The notes below the pieces were generated by a model. That model was not told where the DNA came from. It did not search any database and saw only the letters and a program-made list of their open reading frames with translations. The position numbers and the translations under genes are program-made. This document shows, one piece after another, positions 39,058 through 41,076 of a stretch of DNA of 41,076 nt (the stretch's first letter is position 1; every line of letters begins with the position of its first letter). Origin of the DNA: an uncultured Eubacteriales bacterium (lineage in GTDB: Bacteria > Bacillota > Clostridia > Christensenellales > Aristaeellaceae); NCBI GenBank assembly GCA_902764285.1, contig CACWVN010000005.1, positions 1 through 41,076 of the forward strand, given 5' to 3'.

Positions 39058-40590
39058 CTATGCCTTGTGGCCGCCGATCTGCCGGTTCCGGTCCCGGGCG
39101 GTGGCGCCCTCCTCCAGGTTCATGCCCTTCAAAATGGCATTCTTGCCGTACTTCTCCTTGATGGACAGCACGACCTCCTGCTGCCGGCGCTCCCGGTCCC
39201 GGGCGGCCTCCTCGGCGGCCTGTTTTTCCGCCTCGGCGGCGTAATCGGTGAACATGTCCAGCTGCACGTCCCGCCGGGCGGCGTCGGCGCGGGCCCTGCC
39301 CTCGTCGACGGTGTGGTTGGCCACGATATACATCCGCCGCACCAGCAGGTCGTGGTCCACCACGCGGTCGAACAGCGCCATCACGGCCTCGGTGATCCGC
39401 TTCGTGGACGAGGTGTACCCGCCCAGGTTGACGCTGCCGTGGGCGTGCTTCGGCACCGCGCGGCCGTAGTAATCCTCCACCACCGGCCCGCGGTAGCGCC
39501 GCCGGCGATCCGGATCGGACAGGTTCTCCACGTCGTAGCCCACGGTCAGCACCATCTGGTCCGTCGCCAGCTTCTTGGCCACCAGGTCCAGCACCAGCAG
39601 GTCGGTCATCTCCCGCATCACCAGCTTCGCCTTTTCGAAATCATAGGGCTGGTGCAGCACCTGGCCGGAGGAGAGGCTGTTGGACTGGGGCTTGTAGGCC
39701 TTGATGTCGGAAATCAACGCCGGCTCCCAGCCCCAGGCGTGGTCGATCAGAAGCTCCGCGTTCACGCCGAACAGGCCGTACAGCAGGTCCTCGTTGTAAT
39801 AATCGCCCCTGCCGCCGAGGGAGCAGCGCGCCACGTCGCCCATGGTGAACAGGCCGTTGGATTCCAGCTTGCGGGCGATGCCGCGGCCCACGCGCCAGAA
39901 ATCCGTCAGCGGGCGGTGGGTCCACATCTGCTCGCGGTAGCCGCGCTCGTCCAGCTCGGCGATGCGCACGCCGTCCGCGTCCGGCGGCATCTTCTTGGCC
40001 ACGATGTCCATGGCGATCTTCGCCAGGTACATATTCGTGCCGATGCCCACGGTGGCGGTGATGCCGGTGGCGTACAGCACCTCGGTGATGATGCGCATGG
40101 CCAGTTCGCGGGCGTCGCATTTGTAGTTCTTCAGGTAGCGAGTCGCATCCATGAACACCTCGTCGATGGAATAAACGTGGATGTCCTCCGGCGCGATGAA
40201 CTTCGTGTAGATGTCGTAGATGCGAGTGCTGGTGCGCACGTACTCGGCCATGCGCGGCGGCGCGACGATGTAGTCCACCGCCAGCGCGGGATTCTTTTTC
40301 AATTCCCGATCGTCCCAGGATTTGCCCGCAAACGCCCGGCCCGGCGCGTCCTTTTTGCGCTGGGCGTTCACCTGCCGGACCTTCTGCACCACCTCGAACA
40401 GCCGCGGCCGCCCGGGGATGCCCCAGCCTTTCAGCGCCGGGGACACCGCCAGGCAGATGGTCTTGTCGGTGCGGCTCTGGTCGGCCACCACCAGGTTGGC
40501 GGTCAGCGGGTCGATGCCCCGTTTCCGGCACTCCACCGAGGCGTAGAAGGATTTCAGGTCGATCGCGATGTATCGCCTGTTCTCATCCAT
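39058..40590 (-). CDS. Y-family DNA polymerase, UvrX/UmuC type
   Basis: Error-prone translesion polymerase. The 510-residue protein has IAIDLKSFYASVECR with catalytic D11, VYSIDEVFMD with D143 and E144, VGIGTNMYLAKIAMD (palm/fingers), a thumb with a helix-hairpin-helix (DFWRVGRGIARKLESNGLFTMGDVA), a little-finger domain (about 290-420), an Ala/Glu/Arg-rich coiled coil (about 448-475) and a C-terminal KYGKNAILKGMNLEEGATARDRNRQIGGHKA tail (in parts, 480-510) seen in UvrX-like enzymes. ATG at 40590 follows GGGAGG. It lies 31 bases after a WG-repeat gene and 11 before yolD-like, so it is likely in one operon. The promoter, and any LexA box, is outside the window. Confidence 0.95.
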   Translation of the reverse strand: MDENRRYIAIDLKSFYASVECRKRGIDPLTANLVVADQSRTDKTICLAVSPALKGWGIPGRPRLFEVVQKVRQVNAQRKKDAPGRAFAGKSWDDRELKKNPALAVDYIVAPPRMAEYVRTSTRIYDIYTKFIAPEDIHVYSIDEVFMDATRYLKNYKCDARELAMRIITEVLYATGITATVGIGTNMYLAKIAMDIVAKKMPPDADGVRIAELDERGYREQMWTHRPLTDFWRVGRGIARKLESNGLFTMGDVARCSLGGRGDYYNEDLLYGLFGVNAELLIDHAWGWEPALISDIKAYKPQSNSLSSGQVLHQPYDFEKAKLVMREMTDLLVLDLVAKKLATDQMVLTVGYDVENLSDPDRRRRYRGPVVEDYYGRAVPKHAHGSVNLGGYTSSTKRITEAVMALFDRVVDHDLLVRRMYIVANHTVDEGRARADAARRDVQLDMFTDYAAEAEKQAAEEAARDRERRQQEVVLSIKEKYGKNAILKGMNLEEGATARDRNRQIGGHKA

Positions 40591-40621
40591 ATTCGCGCCT
40601 CCCTTCGTGCGTGCCGCCCGG

Positions 40622-41076
40622 TCACCAGCCGTCGTCCGCGTACACCGGAGCGGGGCCCAGCTCCGCGCCGTCCCGCCCGGCGTACACCGCCGTGCCGTCG
40701 GGCTTTGTCAGGTAGAAACCGCCGTCATCCAGCCGTTCCTGCCCGGCGTACGCCGGCGGGATCAGCCATTCGCCGGCGCGCGCGCCGGCCGCGGCCATCC
40801 TGCCCCACAGGCCGTCGCGCAGAATCCACACCGCCTCCGCGTCGCCGTCGTAGAAGCTCCATTCCTCGGCAGGCGCGCGCAGCGCAATATTCCCCGCGCC
40901 GTCCATCAGGCAGAGACTGCCGTCCCGGTCGGTCAGCATCAGCCGGCCCCCGAAGGTGGTGTCGGCGCTCCGGAACACCTCGTCGGTCACGTAATTTCCC
41001 CTGCGGTCGATGATCCGGTAGCCGTCCCCCTCCTGGATGGGGATCACCGGCAGCTCCAGCGCGTCCAGCGACCACA
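40622..41076 (-). CDS. WG-repeat-like protein, C-terminal part, starts outside the window
   Basis: Function unknown. At least 151 residues are in frame to the window edge, with no start codon required inside. It has repeated beta-rich units, GYRIIDRRGNYVTDEVF, SLCLMDGAGNIAL, AVWILRDGLWGRMAAAG and FYLTKPDGTAVYAGRDG, each with a short D/N-G turn as in WG beta-propeller-like repeats. The only full W-G dipeptide in view is in the LWGRM unit. Same strand as the polymerase, 31 bases upstream of it. Confidence 0.75.
   Translation of the reverse strand, partial: WSLDALELPVIPIQEGDGYRIIDRRGNYVTDEVFRSADTTFGGRLMLTDRDGSLCLMDGAGNIALRAPAEEWSFYDGDAEAVWILRDGLWGRMAAAGARAGEWLIPPAYAGQERLDDGGFYLTKPDGTAVYAGRDGAELGPAPVYADDGW

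Noticed and set aside
39067-41013. 648-residue open frame antisense to the Y-family polymerase and WG gene
   Set aside because: Crosses two real genes on the other strand and shows only antisense-type composition.

Overview
The window is a chromosomal segment from a high-GC member of the Bacillota, most likely class Clostridia and probably an uncultured gut-type lineage; genus cannot be named from sequence alone. Supporting signs are the hrcA-grpE-dnaK heat-shock operon under a perfect CIRCE operator, a DnaK N-terminus lacking the insert typical of Gram-negative DnaK, the rpmE-DUF1385-prmC-prfA gene order, strong AGGAGG ribosome-binding sites, and families common in Clostridia (azlCD, Lrp-aminotransferase pair, VanZ-like proteins, PadR-HAAS pair, YolD-UvrX-type polymerase). 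High GC creates long antisense open frames almost everywhere; these were discarded.

Layout. 1-2336: heat-shock operon on the minus strand (dnaK cut by the window edge). 2674-7712: translation block on the plus strand: ribosomal protein L31, a divergent DUF1385 membrane protein, PrmC and its substrate RF1, a GNAT acetyltransferase and the tRNA threonylcarbamoyl-AMP synthase, the last two bracketed by two copies of a dispersed hairpin repeat. 7943-10731: D,D-carboxypeptidase and an apparently autoregulated PadR/HAAS-DUF4097 operon. 10814-14240: pgi (minus), a DUF3810-like membrane metalloprotease candidate (plus), and two tandem MGMT-family genes (minus). 14253-17567 (minus): a membrane HD-GYP c-di-GMP phosphodiesterase with an S-component-like sensor domain, then a Cys-motif membrane protein translationally coupled to a radical SAM enzyme. 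17707-22620: two divergent cell-wall hydrolases (a six-SH3 NlpC/P60 protein and a Big2-amidase). 22668-24631: PfkB kinase plus class II aldolase. 24711-28982: tRNA-Arg(CCU), a methyltransferase, two VanZ-like proteins, the AzlCD branched-chain amino acid exporter and an XRE-TPR regulator. 29089-32175 (minus): Lrp/AsnC regulator with one aminotransferase, and a second aminotransferase. 32551-37122: glycogen phosphorylase and a GH13 glycosidase, separated by about 185 bases of dense nested palindromes. 37184-41076 (minus): a dicarboxylate/glutamate symporter and a WG-repeat protein / Y-family polymerase / YolD cluster.

Functionally most of the window is core: protein folding, translation termination, glycolysis and glycogen use, amino acid metabolism and cell-wall turnover. 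The less ordinary parts are (a) the radical SAM / Cys-motif membrane protein pair, (b) the interlocked palindrome region at 35006-35189, (c) the degenerate DUF1385 protein, (d) the HD-GYP fusion, (e) the GNAT-tsaC segment flanked by repeats, and (f) several leader hairpins that may be attenuators. No CRISPR array, insertion sequence, prophage or rRNA gene was seen.
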